From Algoriphagus mannitolivorans DSM 15301 (GTDB taxonomy: Bacteria; Bacteroidota; Bacteroidia; Cytophagales; Cyclobacteriaceae): a stretch of 64,000 nt of DNA. This document shows positions 27,544-35,923 of this stretch, piece after piece (position 1 is the first letter of the stretch; each line of letters opens with the position of its first letter). Where the stretch lies: the NCBI RefSeq assembly GCF_000429425.1, contig NZ_AUBV01000006.1, positions 124,001 through 188,000 of the forward strand. Reading direction: 5' to 3'. A model generated the notes under the pieces. It was not told the DNA's origin. It did no database searches and saw nothing but the letters and a program-made list of their open reading frames with translations. The translations under genes were made by a program, and so were the position numbers.

Positions 27544-28185
27544 TTAGTTGGGTTTGGATTTCTGCTTGTCCATGGATTCTTTAAGCCAAGTAGGAATCAC
27601 GGAAAGATCAGAAGAACTATATTCTTTAATCGGCTCTATTTGAGCCCCCACGGAGGAAAGGCTTCTAACTCTTCCATGAGGTACATCTCTATGGCATTCC
27701 CAGCAGGTTCGGTCTAGGCGATTGCTGGCATGGTCTGCTACGAATGTTTCCATTTTTGCATCGGTGACTTGATCTTGATGACATCGGATACAATTTGCCT
27801 GAATTACTTCAATTGAAGGTTGCCTGGCTTGGATTACCTCTGGTTCACCCCTCATCGTAAATACTGAGGCATGGTAAAGCCCGTCTTTTGCTTTAAAGAA
27901 ATATTTATTGGCAATATTATTATGAGGGACATGACAATCGTTACAATTAGCTACTTCGCGGTGAGAGCTATGAGTCCATGTCACGTATTGAGGTTGCATG
28001 ATATGACAATTGACACAGGCTTGTGGATCATCAGAGAGGTAGGAGGAGGCATTCGAAAAATCCAACAAAAAGAACCCCAACCCAACTATCAAGGCTACCA
28101 CAAATGTGGCTATCGGCCTCCATTTTCTAGGTGGAACCAAGCTTTTTTCAAACAGGAATCGCTTAAATCGCTGAGGTAATGCCAC
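27544..28185 (-). CDS. nrfH: Cytochrome c nitrite reductase, quinol-oxidising subunit
   Basis: 213 residues with one N-terminal membrane anchor (about 25-41) and four haem sites: CVNCH (57-61), CNDCH (81-85), CIRCH (132-136) and CWECH (161-165). The first is CVNCHIM, with the methionine that ligates haem 1 in this NapC/NrfH family. It takes electrons from menaquinol and hands them to NrfA. First gene of the operon; a Crp/Fnr-like palindrome lies about 50 bases upstream of its start. Confidence 0.95.
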   Translation of the reverse strand: MALPQRFKRFLFEKSLVPPRKWRPIATFVVALIVGLGFFLLDFSNASSYLSDDPQACVNCHIMQPQYVTWTHSSHREVANCNDCHVPHNNIANKYFFKAKDGLYHASVFTMRGEPEVIQARQPSIEVIQANCIRCHQDQVTDAKMETFVADHASNRLDRTCWECHRDVPHGRVRSLSSVGAQIEPIKEYSSSDLSVIPTWLKESMDKQKSKPN

Positions 28186-28202
28186 TGGGTAAGATTTATA
28201 TC

Positions 28203-28210
28203 TAAAAGTA
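28203..28210 (-). promoter_or_regulatory. Candidate -7 box of the nrf operon
   Basis: On the minus strand this reads TACTTTTA, one mismatch from TAnnTTTG. A start a few bases downstream would put the Crp/Fnr-like palindrome at roughly -42 to -44, the class II activator position. Confidence 0.35.
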
Positions 28211-28233
28211 GCCCAAGCATTTTTGAGATATTA

Positions 28234-28245
28234 TGACAAAAGTCA
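28234..28245. promoter_or_regulatory. Crp/Fnr-type palindrome upstream of nrfH
   Basis: TGAC-AAAA-GTCA, a symmetric site with the core of Crp/Fnr-superfamily boxes (flanks TTA and GTT are also partly symmetric). Nitrite ammonification is commonly controlled by Fnr- or HcpR-like regulators, so oxygen or nitrogen-oxide control is plausible. Confidence 0.5.
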
Positions 28246-28329
28246 GTTAAGAGGAATTTTTAGGATCAATTCTCCTTAGTCCTTAAAAATCAGTCAGATA
28301 AAATGAATCAGTACTCCACCCAAGTGGCC

Positions 28330-29673
28330 TTATCCATTAAAAATCAATTTAAAATGAGTTCCTTCTCCCAAGGTCGAACGAACCTGAATGTTACCTTTAT
28401 GCCGACGCATAATTTGCTTGGAAAGGGAGAGTCCGATTCCTGAACCTTTCTTCTTGGTCGTGAAGAAAGGGATGAAAATCTTGCTCAAGGCTTCCTCCTC
28501 AATACCTTTCCCGGTATCGCAGACTTCCAAAATGATTTTCCCAGCTTCGTCTATATAGGCCTTAAGGGTGATAATTTTTTCATCGGCATCCTCAAGTGCC
28601 TGGATGGCATTTTGGAGAAGATTGATCAACACCTGCTCGATCTGATTTTGGTCTCCGAAAAGAATCAGTTCCTTGGGATTCAGTTCTTTATTTAGGGTGA
28701 TCTGATGGGTTTCCAGTTGGTTTTGGAGTAAAATTTCCAATTGGTCAAATAGTTTCGCTATTCCGATACTGGTGAATTTTGGAGCAGGGATATGAGCCAA
28801 GCTTCTGAAATCTGAAACAAACCCGATCAGACCTTGGCTTCGTTTTTCAATTGTGCTGATTCCCATCATACAATCTTCCATATCAGCCGGCAATAAGGGC
28901 TCGTTGTGCTCGAGTTTGTATTCTAATTCTCCCTTGAGAGTTCCAGCCAGGGAAGAAATCGGGGCAATGGAATTCATGATCTCATGGGTCAAAATCTTGA
29001 CCAGATTTTGCCAGGCTTCCATTTCCTTTTCTTCCAGTTCAGATTGGATGTTTTGGAGGGAGACCAGCTTGAATTTCTCGCCACGCATCAGCAATTCGAT
29101 GACATAGACCGAAAGCTGCATGATTCCGTCAGGATGTGCGATTTTGATCAGTTCGGATCCTCCTGTTCGAAGATTTTGGATGGCCAGATGAAGTTCTTTA
29201 TTGATGCTTTCGATCTCTGAAACATTTTTCAGCTCATCCACATTCAGGATCCGCTTGGCCGCCACATTCAGAATTTGGATTTCGCCATTTTCTCCGAAAG
29301 TGATCAACCCAATGCTGAGGTGCTTGAATACCGAACGAAAATAATGGTAGTTGGCTTCCTTCTCGGCCTGATCTTCTTTGAGCTTCGCCAAGATCGCATT
29401 GAACTCAATGTGGAGGTCATCAGTCTCAGTGCCGTCAAACTTGACCGGGTAGAGTTGGGAGTATTTATCCTGCTTGATGTTGTCCAGAAAGATCCGGACT
29501 TTTTTGAATGAGCTCTCAGAATACCTCAACAGGAATACGATCTGGACGACTACCAAAATGAGAAAAAGGGAAGTCATGAAAACTCCCCAAGTATCCAAAA
29601 TGGAGTAAGCCATTAAAAACAGCGAGGCTGAGACTAAGGCAATCCTGCCCAATAAGCCAACTCTATAATCCAT
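28330..29673 (-). CDS. Two-component sensor histidine kinase with PAS domain
   Basis: 447 residues. Two close membrane helices (about 8-24 and 29-47) with almost no periplasmic loop suggest sensing within the membrane or cytoplasm. A PAS-like domain covers about 105-205 (FKHLSIGLITFGENGEIQILNVAAKRIL), then the DHp helix with H230 in LTHEIMNSIAPISS and a complete ATPase domain: NLLQNAIQAL (N box), DTGKGI (G1) and KKGSGIGLSL (G2). It overlaps the upstream response-regulator gene by 11 bases, making the pair a coupled two-component system. The signal is unknown; nrfH lies downstream but on a separate promoter. Confidence 0.92.
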   Translation of the reverse strand: MDYRVGLLGRIALVSASLFLMAYSILDTWGVFMTSLFLILVVVQIVFLLRYSESSFKKVRIFLDNIKQDKYSQLYPVKFDGTETDDLHIEFNAILAKLKEDQAEKEANYHYFRSVFKHLSIGLITFGENGEIQILNVAAKRILNVDELKNVSEIESINKELHLAIQNLRTGGSELIKIAHPDGIMQLSVYVIELLMRGEKFKLVSLQNIQSELEEKEMEAWQNLVKILTHEIMNSIAPISSLAGTLKGELEYKLEHNEPLLPADMEDCMMGISTIEKRSQGLIGFVSDFRSLAHIPAPKFTSIGIAKLFDQLEILLQNQLETHQITLNKELNPKELILFGDQNQIEQVLINLLQNAIQALEDADEKIITLKAYIDEAGKIILEVCDTGKGIEEEALSKIFIPFFTTKKKGSGIGLSLSKQIMRRHKGNIQVRSTLGEGTHFKLIFNG

Positions 29674-31045
29674 ACTTTTCCAATCTTCTGTAGAGGGAAG
29701 CTCTGGTCAATCCCAGTTCTTTGGCAGCTTTGGAGATATTTCCTCCGTTTTTATCAATGGCTCGCTGGATGGTGCTTCGTTCCATATCATCCAAATTGAG
29801 GGTTGCGGAGGCCTGTACTTTTTCGGAGGCGGGTTTTGCAGATAAGAAAAAGAAGTCTCTGGAATCCAACTGATCACCTTCGGCCATAATGATTGCTCGT
29901 TCGATGGCATGCTGGAGTTCCCGGATATTTCCAGGCCAAGGGTAGCGTTGAAGAAGCTCCATGGCGGATGGGGTGAATCCGCTGAAATTTTTCCTGTATT
30001 TCTGAGAATACTGCTTTAGAAAGTGATTGGCAAGCTGAGGAATGTCATCCTGTCTTTCCCGCAGGGGAGGCAAGAAGATTTCCACAGTATTGATTCGATA
30101 CAACAAATCCTGTCGAAAAGTATGGTCATGGACCATCTCGTGCACATGCATATTGGTCGCACAGATCAGGCGAATATCCACTGGGATGGCTTTATTGGTT
30201 CCGATGCGGGTCACTTCTCGTTTTTGCAAGACAGTAAGAAGCTTGGATTGCAAAGGCATGGATAGGTTTCCGATTTCATCCAGAAAAAGGGTTCCCTTGT
30301 CTGCCACTTCAAATCGACCAGCTCTGTCATCCTTTGCATCGGTAAATGCTCCCCTCTTGTGTCCGAAAAGCTCCGATTCGAAGAGTGTTTCTGTAATAGC
30401 ACCCATGTCCACACCGACGAAAATCTCGTCTTTGCGGAGAGATCTTTCGTGAATTGCTCTTGCGATCAATTCCTTACCAGTTCCGTTTTCTCCTAGGATC
30501 AGGACATTGGCATCGGTTTGAGCCACTTTGTCAATGATGGAGAAAATATTCTTCATGGAGGCAGAATTCCCGATGATATCCGCATATGGTTTTTTCAGGT
30601 CTGTTTGTAGAGCCTTTTGCTTCTTTTGAAGCTTATCTACCTCATTGTAGCTTTCTTTTAATTTGATGGCAGAGTGAAGCGTTGCCAGAAGTTTTTCATT
30701 CTGCCAAGGCTTGAGAATAAAATCGGTAGCTCCCTCTTTAAGGGCTTGGACGGCCATTTCCACATCTCCAAAAGCCGTAATCAAAATTACCACAGCCATG
30801 GGGTCGATCTCTTTGATTTGGCTAAGCCAATAAAACCCTTCCTTTCCGGAGGTGGTATCCTCCCGGAAATTCATATCCAGAAGAATCACATCAAAGCTGT
30901 TGTTGTTGATCAAAAAAGGAATTCGACGGGGATCCTTTTCTATCACCACTTCCTTGGCATGCTTTTTCAAAAGCATTTTGGCGGCAAAGAGCAGGTCTTC
31001 ATTGTCGTCAATAATAAGGATCTTTCCGAGCGTCTGATTTTCCAT
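29663..31045 (-). CDS. Sigma-54-dependent response regulator (NtrC-type), GAFTDA variant
   Basis: 460 residues: receiver domain with D57 as phosphorylation site (VILLDMNF), AAA+ domain with Walker A GENGTGKE (185-192) and Walker B GTLFLDEIGN (251-260), and a C-terminal Fis-type helix-turn-helix (GGNISKAAKELGLTRASLYRRL). The sigma-54 contact loop reads GAFTDA (232-237) rather than the canonical GAFTGA. It precedes and overlaps the kinase gene. Targets are not evident; no convincing -24/-12 promoter was seen near it. Confidence 0.94.
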   Translation of the reverse strand: MENQTLGKILIIDDNEDLLFAAKMLLKKHAKEVVIEKDPRRIPFLINNNSFDVILLDMNFREDTTSGKEGFYWLSQIKEIDPMAVVILITAFGDVEMAVQALKEGATDFILKPWQNEKLLATLHSAIKLKESYNEVDKLQKKQKALQTDLKKPYADIIGNSASMKNIFSIIDKVAQTDANVLILGENGTGKELIARAIHERSLRKDEIFVGVDMGAITETLFESELFGHKRGAFTDAKDDRAGRFEVADKGTLFLDEIGNLSMPLQSKLLTVLQKREVTRIGTNKAIPVDIRLICATNMHVHEMVHDHTFRQDLLYRINTVEIFLPPLRERQDDIPQLANHFLKQYSQKYRKNFSGFTPSAMELLQRYPWPGNIRELQHAIERAIIMAEGDQLDSRDFFFLSAKPASEKVQASATLNLDDMERSTIQRAIDKNGGNISKAAKELGLTRASLYRRLEKYGL

Positions 31046-31156
31046 GGTTCATTGTTTTGTCTAGTATAGGGGAAAATGGTGCCAAGTGGATTTAAAGCCA
31101 ATATGCATAGATTTTCGGTAAAAAGTGTACGGTATAGTACGATTTTATACTGTTTT

Positions 31157-31184
31157 CGGACACTTTTGTCCGGTTGGGTGTCCG
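31157..31184. promoter_or_regulatory. Cluster of TGTCCG half-sites
   Basis: CGGACA (31157-31162), TGTCCG (31167-31172) and TGTCCG (31179-31184) lie between the divergent response-regulator and FKBP genes. The first two form an inverted repeat with a four-base spacer; the last two are direct repeats 12 bases apart. The third overlaps the FKBP promoter spacer, so a bound protein could control it. Confidence 0.4.
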
Positions 31185-31204
31185 GTTTTTTAGGCTTACC
31201 TTTG
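31174..31204 (+). promoter_or_regulatory. Promoter of the FKBP isomerase gene
   Basis: TTG (31174-31176), 20 bases, TACCTTTG (31197-31204), a full match to the Bacteroidota -7 consensus. The start codon is at 31227. Confidence 0.65.
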
Positions 31205-31226
31205 TAATTCACTAAAAGTAAAACTT

Positions 31227-31652
31227 ATGCTAGCAAAGAAAGGAGACGCTGTCAAGGTTCACTATACCGGAAGACTGGACGACGGAAGTGTGTTTGATAG
31301 TTCCCAAAACAGATCCCCCTTAGGATTTACCTTGGGTGATGGAAACATGATTAAAGGATTTGACGCAGCGGTCTATGGAATGGCCATCGGAGATAAAAAA
31401 ACTGTCACTATCCCAGCAGCTGAGGCTTATGGCGAAAGAAGACAGGATATGATGATCGACGTTCCCTTGAGCCAAGTGCCTCAAGATATCAAGCCTGAAA
31501 TCGGTTTGCAGCTAGTTCTTCAAGGTGGTGGTGGTCAGCCAATGCCTGTGACTGTGGTGGATGTGACAGAGGAAAAAATTACTTTGGATGCCAATCATGA
31601 ACTGGCTGGAAAAGACTTGATTTTCGATATCGAATTGATGGAGATCAATTGA
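31227..31652 (+). CDS. FKBP-type peptidyl-prolyl isomerase (SlyD-like)
   Basis: 141 residues, cytoplasmic. The FKBP half-site KVHYTGRLDDGSVFDSS opens the protein and GFDAAVYGMAIGDKKTVTIPAAEAYGERR carries the insert-in-flap position; the second domain is the chaperone insert (DVPLSQVPQDIKPEIGLQL). It catalyses cis-trans isomerisation of Xaa-Pro bonds and acts as a folding helper. Unlike E. coli SlyD it lacks the histidine-rich metal-binding tail. It is monocistronic, with a clear promoter and terminator. Confidence 0.93.
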   Translation: MLAKKGDAVKVHYTGRLDDGSVFDSSQNRSPLGFTLGDGNMIKGFDAAVYGMAIGDKKTVTIPAAEAYGERRQDMMIDVPLSQVPQDIKPEIGLQLVLQGGGGQPMPVTVVDVTEEKITLDANHELAGKDLIFDIELMEIN

Positions 31653-31670
31653 TTCTAAAAGATCCTAGAA

Positions 31671-31700
31671 AAAACCGATGGAAGAACTCCATCGGTTTTT
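31671..31700. terminator. Intrinsic terminator after the FKBP gene
   Basis: AAAACCGATGGA (31671-31682) and TCCATCGGTTTT (31688-31699) form a perfect 12-base stem with a five-base loop and T-tract; usable in both directions with the convergent gene. Confidence 0.88.
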
Positions 31701-31707
31701 TTTGATT

Positions 31708-32538
31708 TTAGGGATTTAGACCTCTAGGAATGGGATAGACTTCGATTTGGTCCTTCCTGACTAAGGTAAGTATCTGCTGCCCAATTTGGAGGTAGAGATA
31801 ATCTGATGAGGGTAAGTCACCAATTTCAAAAATTTCTTGATGGGTCAAAGAGTATCTTTTAAGCTTTTTTCCTTCCACCCAATACAGGTTTTCCTTGTAA
31901 AAGCACAGGCGTTGATTGAGTTGTAAATCGACTTTTTGAAGAAAATTACCTTGATTATCGAAAATGTAAATGCCGGAATTTGGGACATTCATGAATAACC
32001 GATTTTTGAATTCGCGGATTTCCATAACTGTGAGGTCCGGGGAATCCAAAATCAGATTCAAGGGCTGTGTTTGAATGATTTGATTCTGGAGGTAATTCAG
32101 ACTTTTTAAGGAAAGGTCAGATTCGTCCCAGATCCAGAGAACATTGTTGTTGCCTAGAGTAGCAGCTTTGGCTAGGGTAATTCCGGTATCAAATAATCCT
32201 TTTTCCACCAAAGGATTGAGGAATCGATCCAAAATTCTGTATTCCTGTAGGTCAGTGGAAAAGCCGAAAATATTCACAGTCCAAGAAGCTTCCAACTGGC
32301 TGAGTTGGCCTTGACGGGAAGGAGAAAAAAAATTAAGCTGCTTTCCTCTGGAGTCTATAAGGTAAATATCTCCGGAGGTGTTACTGGCGAAAATTTGATC
32401 CTTGGTGTCTAAAGAAACCAAGTCAAGGTTGGGAATAGGGTGGCTAAAGATTGGTGTTCCCAAAAAGGCCGAACTGGTCTTCTGTGCTTGGGCTGCGAAA
32501 AAACCCAAAAAGAAAATCATTATCAGCCCGACCCTCAT
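31708..32538 (-). CDS. Exported protein of unknown function, beta-propeller-like
   Basis: 276 residues with a signal peptide (IMIFFLGFFAAQAQ). The rest is repeated short beta units with the pattern I-Y-L-I-D-S-R-G-K and I-Y-I-F-D-N-Q-G-N-F-L, as in propeller proteins. No catalytic motif seen. It overlaps the end of lpxH by four bases (ATGA), so it is translationally coupled to it; whether it has anything to do with lipid A assembly is unknown. Confidence 0.65.
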   Translation of the reverse strand: MRVGLIMIFFLGFFAAQAQKTSSAFLGTPIFSHPIPNLDLVSLDTKDQIFASNTSGDIYLIDSRGKQLNFFSPSRQGQLSQLEASWTVNIFGFSTDLQEYRILDRFLNPLVEKGLFDTGITLAKAATLGNNNVLWIWDESDLSLKSLNYLQNQIIQTQPLNLILDSPDLTVMEIREFKNRLFMNVPNSGIYIFDNQGNFLQKVDLQLNQRLCFYKENLYWVEGKKLKRYSLTHQEIFEIGDLPSSDYLYLQIGQQILTLVRKDQIEVYPIPRGLNP

Positions 32539-33311
32539 GAGGTATAGGTTTCAAGTTTTGGACCTTCCCTATCTAAGACTAGATAAGTGTATTGGCTTAC
32601 CCATTCCCCAAGATTGAAATAGGTTGAATTTTCAGAGACTTTCAATTGAAGAGGCAAATGGCGATGACCGAAAATGTAAAAGTCATGATGAATTTTGGTC
32701 TCCATTTCTTTGCAATATTGCCAGAGCCACTCGTCTTCTCCCAAGAAGCGATTTTCATTTTTCTCCGTGTTTGAAATACGGCTTTTTCCAGACCAGGCCT
32801 TGGCTAGTCTGATCCCCAAATCAGGGTGAAACCATCGAAATAGCCACTGGGCTAAAGGGTTCACGAATACCTTCTTGATCATTTTGTAAGTATGATCTCC
32901 GGGGCCCAAGCCATCGCCGTGTCCGACCAGAATCTTTTTACCTTTCACGGAGATCTCTATGGGATGGTGATAGACCGGTATTCCCAATTCCTGGGTGAAA
33001 TAGTCTTTCATCCAGAGGTCATGGTTTCCGGTAAAAAAAAGGATGGGGATGCCTCTTTCCCGCAGCTGCTGAATCTTAGAAATAAAGGGAATAAACCCTT
33101 TCGGGATTACCTCCTTGTATTCAAACCAAAAGTCGAAAATATCTCCTACCAGAAATATTGCTGCAGCCTCGTCTGCAATCTTATCGAGCCAGGATATAAT
33201 TTTCTTTTCCCGGATTTTGCTCTCTACGGCATTGGGTGCACCGAGGTGAAAATCTGAAGCGAAGAAGATCTTTTTATCCTGAAGCGGGAAGTCCAAAGGA
33301 GGAGATTGCAT
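32535..33311 (-). CDS. lpxH: UDP-2,3-diacylglucosamine diphosphatase
   Basis: 258 residues of the calcineurin-like fold with the full LpxH metal set: SDFHLGAP, GDIFDFWFEY, GNHDLWM, GHGDGLGPGD and FGHRHLP. It cuts UDP-2,3-diacylglucosamine to lipid X and UMP, the fourth step of lipid A synthesis, at the inner membrane. The region YKMIKKVFVNPLAQWLFRWFHPD supplies the basic and aromatic membrane-facing insert. Start MQSPPLDFPLQDKK gives the normal N-terminus. A coupled exported gene follows. Confidence 0.93.
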   Translation of the reverse strand: MQSPPLDFPLQDKKIFFASDFHLGAPNAVESKIREKKIISWLDKIADEAAAIFLVGDIFDFWFEYKEVIPKGFIPFISKIQQLRERGIPILFFTGNHDLWMKDYFTQELGIPVYHHPIEISVKGKKILVGHGDGLGPGDHTYKMIKKVFVNPLAQWLFRWFHPDLGIRLAKAWSGKSRISNTEKNENRFLGEDEWLWQYCKEMETKIHHDFYIFGHRHLPLQLKVSENSTYFNLGEWVSQYTYLVLDREGPKLETYTS

Positions 33312-33345
33312 GAATTAAAGATAGTAGGGGGATGCAAAATTAAAA

Positions 33346-33368
33346 AAGCCCCGAAATATTCGGGGCTT
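33346..33368 (-). terminator. Intrinsic terminator after ftsH
   Basis: AAGCCCCGAA (33346-33355) and TTCGGGGCTT (33359-33368) form a ten-base stem with a three-base loop, just after the ftsH stop, with a T-run on the minus strand. Confidence 0.85.
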
Positions 33369-33372
33369 GGAA

Positions 33373-35451
33373 TTAGGAGATTTGGTTGTCAGGGTTAGGT
33401 GACGGAATGGGATCTGAGGTCAGGGGATCCGAACTCTCAGGTTTTGCTTCCTCTTCCCCTGCAACCAGCTCAGGACCTTTCACCTTGTCTTTTTTATTGG
33501 TGTAGGCTTGATAGGTCGTTTCTTTTGCAAATGGTCTTTTGCCAATCAATTTCTCTAGGTCAGACTGGAATAGGATTTCTTTTTCCAGAAGTTCCTTGGC
33601 CAGAATTTCCAAATGCTCCCGATGCTCCCGGAGTAAATCCAAGGTTCTCTGATAGGCAAACTGAATCAGTTTGCTTACCTCCTGATCAATCATTTCTGCA
33701 GTGGCCTCAGAATAGGGCTTGGTCATTTTGTAACCATCGCTCTTGCTGTCGTAGAAGGAAATGTTACCCAATTTCTCATTCATGCCATAAACAGACACGA
33801 TGGAATAAGCCAATTTTGTGATTCTTTCCAAGTCACTTAGTGCTCCGGTAGAAATTTTACCAAAAACGATTTCTTCGGCTGCTCTACCTCCCAAGGTCAT
33901 GCACATTTCATCGATCAACTGCTCGGTTTGGTAAAGAAACTGCTCCTTTGGCAGATACTGTGCATAGCCCAATGCTGCAACACCCCGTGGCACAATGGAT
34001 ACTTTCACCAATGGGTCAGCATGCTCCAAAAACCAGCCTGCCACAGCGTGACCAGCCTCGTGATAGGCTACAATTTTCTTTTCCTCAGGGGAAATAATTT
34101 TATTTTTCTTCTCCAATCCACCGATCACTCGATCCACAGCATCCTGGAAATCCTGCATGTCAACTGCAGTTTTATTTCTCCTGGCGGCAATCAGAGCGGC
34201 CTCGTTACATACGTTGGCGATCTCTGCACCGGCAAATCCTGGAGTTTGGGCGGCAAGTTTTTTCGCGTCCACATCCTCGGAGATTTTGATAGGCTTCAAG
34301 TGTACTTTGAATATAGCCTCTCTACCGACGATGTCTGGTTTGTCAATGGAAATCTGTCTGTCAAATCGTCCAGGTCTTAACAAGGCGCTATCCAAAACAT
34401 CAGGTCTGTTGGTAGCGGCCAATACAATCACGCCGGAATCAGTACCAAACCCATCCATTTCCACAAGGAGTGAATTCAAAGTATTCTCTCTTTCATCGTT
34501 GGAGCCTGGCATTTGGCCTTTTCCTCTGGATCGACCTATCGCGTCGATCTCATCAATAAAGATGATACAAGGTGCTTTTTCCTTAGCTTGCTTAAAGAGG
34601 TCTCTTACACGAGCCGCACCCACACCTACAAACATTTCCACGAAATCCGATCCGGAAAGCGTGAAGAATGGTACTCCAGCTTCTCCTGCTACGGCTTTGG
34701 CCAGCAAAGTTTTACCAGTGCCTGGAGGGCCTACAAGCAATGCGCCTTTTGGGATTTTACCTCCGAGCTTGGTGAATTTTGATGGGTTTTTGAGGAATTC
34801 GACAATTTCCTGAATTTCTTCTTTGGCTTCATCCAAACCGGCAACATTGTCGAAGGTGATTTTTACTTTATTCTCTGCATCAAAGAGCTGAGCTCTGGAT
34901 TTGCCTACATTGAAAATCTGACCTCCTGGGCCAGAAGGACCAGCCATTCGTCTCATCATGAACCAGAAGAACACGAAGAGTAAAATCAGGAAACCAAAGC
35001 TGCTGAACCAGTTGGTCCAGTTTTCTTCCACTTTAACCTGGAAGGAAATCCTTTGATCTTCTGGCATTTTTTCTTCCATAGCTTGGAAATCCGCCTGAAA
35101 CTTATCTGAAGTGGTTACTTGGAGAGAGTAATGCGGACCGGAAGGATTGAAAAACGCTGAATTGGATTCCAACTCGGTTTTGTATTTGCTGTTTTGAAGG
35201 GCAGAAGGCTTCAAGGTTACATCCACCCGATTCATGTTTCGGATGATTTCCACCTTGGCCACGTCACCTGCTAAGTACATGTCCTCAAAGCGCTTTTGAG
35301 TGATGTCCACGACAGACCCTCGCTGCTGAATCCATGTTAATCCCAATAAAACCAAAACTGCCGTAACAATCAGCCAAAGCTGAAAATTGGGTTTCTGAGG
35401 GGCTTTGGGGACAAAATTTTTATTTTTATTCCTGTTGTTTTTATCGCTCAT
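33373..35451 (-). CDS. ftsH: ATP-dependent zinc metalloprotease FtsH
   Basis: 692 residues. Two membrane helices (about 27-44 and 149-167) flank a periplasmic domain; the AAA+ ATPase follows with Walker A GPPGTGKT (241-248), Walker [16 protein letters not shown] and the arginine finger RPGRFDRQ. The M41 protease has HEAGH (464-468) and the downstream zinc acid residue. It degrades unassembled membrane proteins and selected regulators as a membrane hexamer. The C-terminal 40 residues are rich in proline, serine and glutamate, as in other Bacteroidota. It follows rsfS on the same strand by 66 bases. Confidence 0.97.
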   Translation of the reverse strand: MSDKNNRNKNKNFVPKAPQKPNFQLWLIVTAVLVLLGLTWIQQRGSVVDITQKRFEDMYLAGDVAKVEIIRNMNRVDVTLKPSALQNSKYKTELESNSAFFNPSGPHYSLQVTTSDKFQADFQAMEEKMPEDQRISFQVKVEENWTNWFSSFGFLILLFVFFWFMMRRMAGPSGPGGQIFNVGKSRAQLFDAENKVKITFDNVAGLDEAKEEIQEIVEFLKNPSKFTKLGGKIPKGALLVGPPGTGKTLLAKAVAGEAGVPFFTLSGSDFVEMFVGVGAARVRDLFKQAKEKAPCIIFIDEIDAIGRSRGKGQMPGSNDERENTLNSLLVEMDGFGTDSGVIVLAATNRPDVLDSALLRPGRFDRQISIDKPDIVGREAIFKVHLKPIKISEDVDAKKLAAQTPGFAGAEIANVCNEAALIAARRNKTAVDMQDFQDAVDRVIGGLEKKNKIISPEEKKIVAYHEAGHAVAGWFLEHADPLVKVSIVPRGVAALGYAQYLPKEQFLYQTEQLIDEMCMTLGGRAAEEIVFGKISTGALSDLERITKLAYSIVSVYGMNEKLGNISFYDSKSDGYKMTKPYSEATAEMIDQEVSKLIQFAYQRTLDLLREHREHLEILAKELLEKEILFQSDLEKLIGKRPFAKETTYQAYTNKKDKVKGPELVAGEEEAKPESSDPLTSDPIPSPNPDNQIS

Positions 35452-35517
35452 CGCTAATCTAGTAATGCTATAAATCTATGCTAAAACGGACTTAAAGGCT
35501 GAAAGTTCAACCTAAAA

Positions 35518-35865
35518 TCATTTGATTCGGGTAGTTTTCGCATCTCCCCAAAGTTCTTCCAGACCGTAAAATTCACGCTGGTCTTTGAGGAAAATGTGGG
35601 CGACCACATTGACGTAGTCCATCAGGATCCACTGTCCGTTTGATTTGCCTTCCACTCTCCATGCAGGAGAATCGCCGGCTTTATGTACTTCTTCTTCGAT
35701 TGATTTGGAAATGGCTTCCACCTGGGTGTCCGAATTACCAGAGCAAATCACAAAAAAATCAGTAACTGTATTTTTTATTTTTCTCAAGTCCATCACCAAG
35801 ATATCAGAAGCTTTTTTTTCTTCCATACCTTTGACAATAACTTTGCTCAGCGCTTCTGCTGTCAT
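35518..35865 (-). CDS. rsfS: Ribosome silencing factor RsfS
   Basis: 115 residues of the DUF143/Iojap family. MDLRKIKNTVTDFFVICSGNSDTQVEAIS and GQWILMDYVNVVAHIFL are the family's core motifs. It binds ribosomal protein uL14 on the large subunit and keeps subunits apart when nutrients run short. It sits upstream of ftsH and divergently from birA, an arrangement I associate with this phylum. The gap to birA is only 58 bases, so promoters must be close or overlapping. Confidence 0.94.
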   Translation of the reverse strand: MTAEALSKVIVKGMEEKKASDILVMDLRKIKNTVTDFFVICSGNSDTQVEAISKSIEEEVHKAGDSPAWRVEGKSNGQWILMDYVNVVAHIFLKDQREFYGLEELWGDAKTTRIK

Positions 35866-35923
35866 ATGATTGGGTTAATTTTTGCTTACGACTTTTGCTG
35901 TTTATAAGCTGAACCGAAAATTA

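Noticed and set aside
31046..31156. Sigma-54 promoter (-24/-12) upstream of the response regulator gene
   Set aside because: TTGGCACC occurs on the minus strand but the matching -12 GC element is missing at the right distance.
34157..34813. Plus-strand open frame of 218 codons
   Set aside because: It is antisense to ftsH, which is unmistakable; composition is serine- and proline-rich, as expected of a mirror frame.
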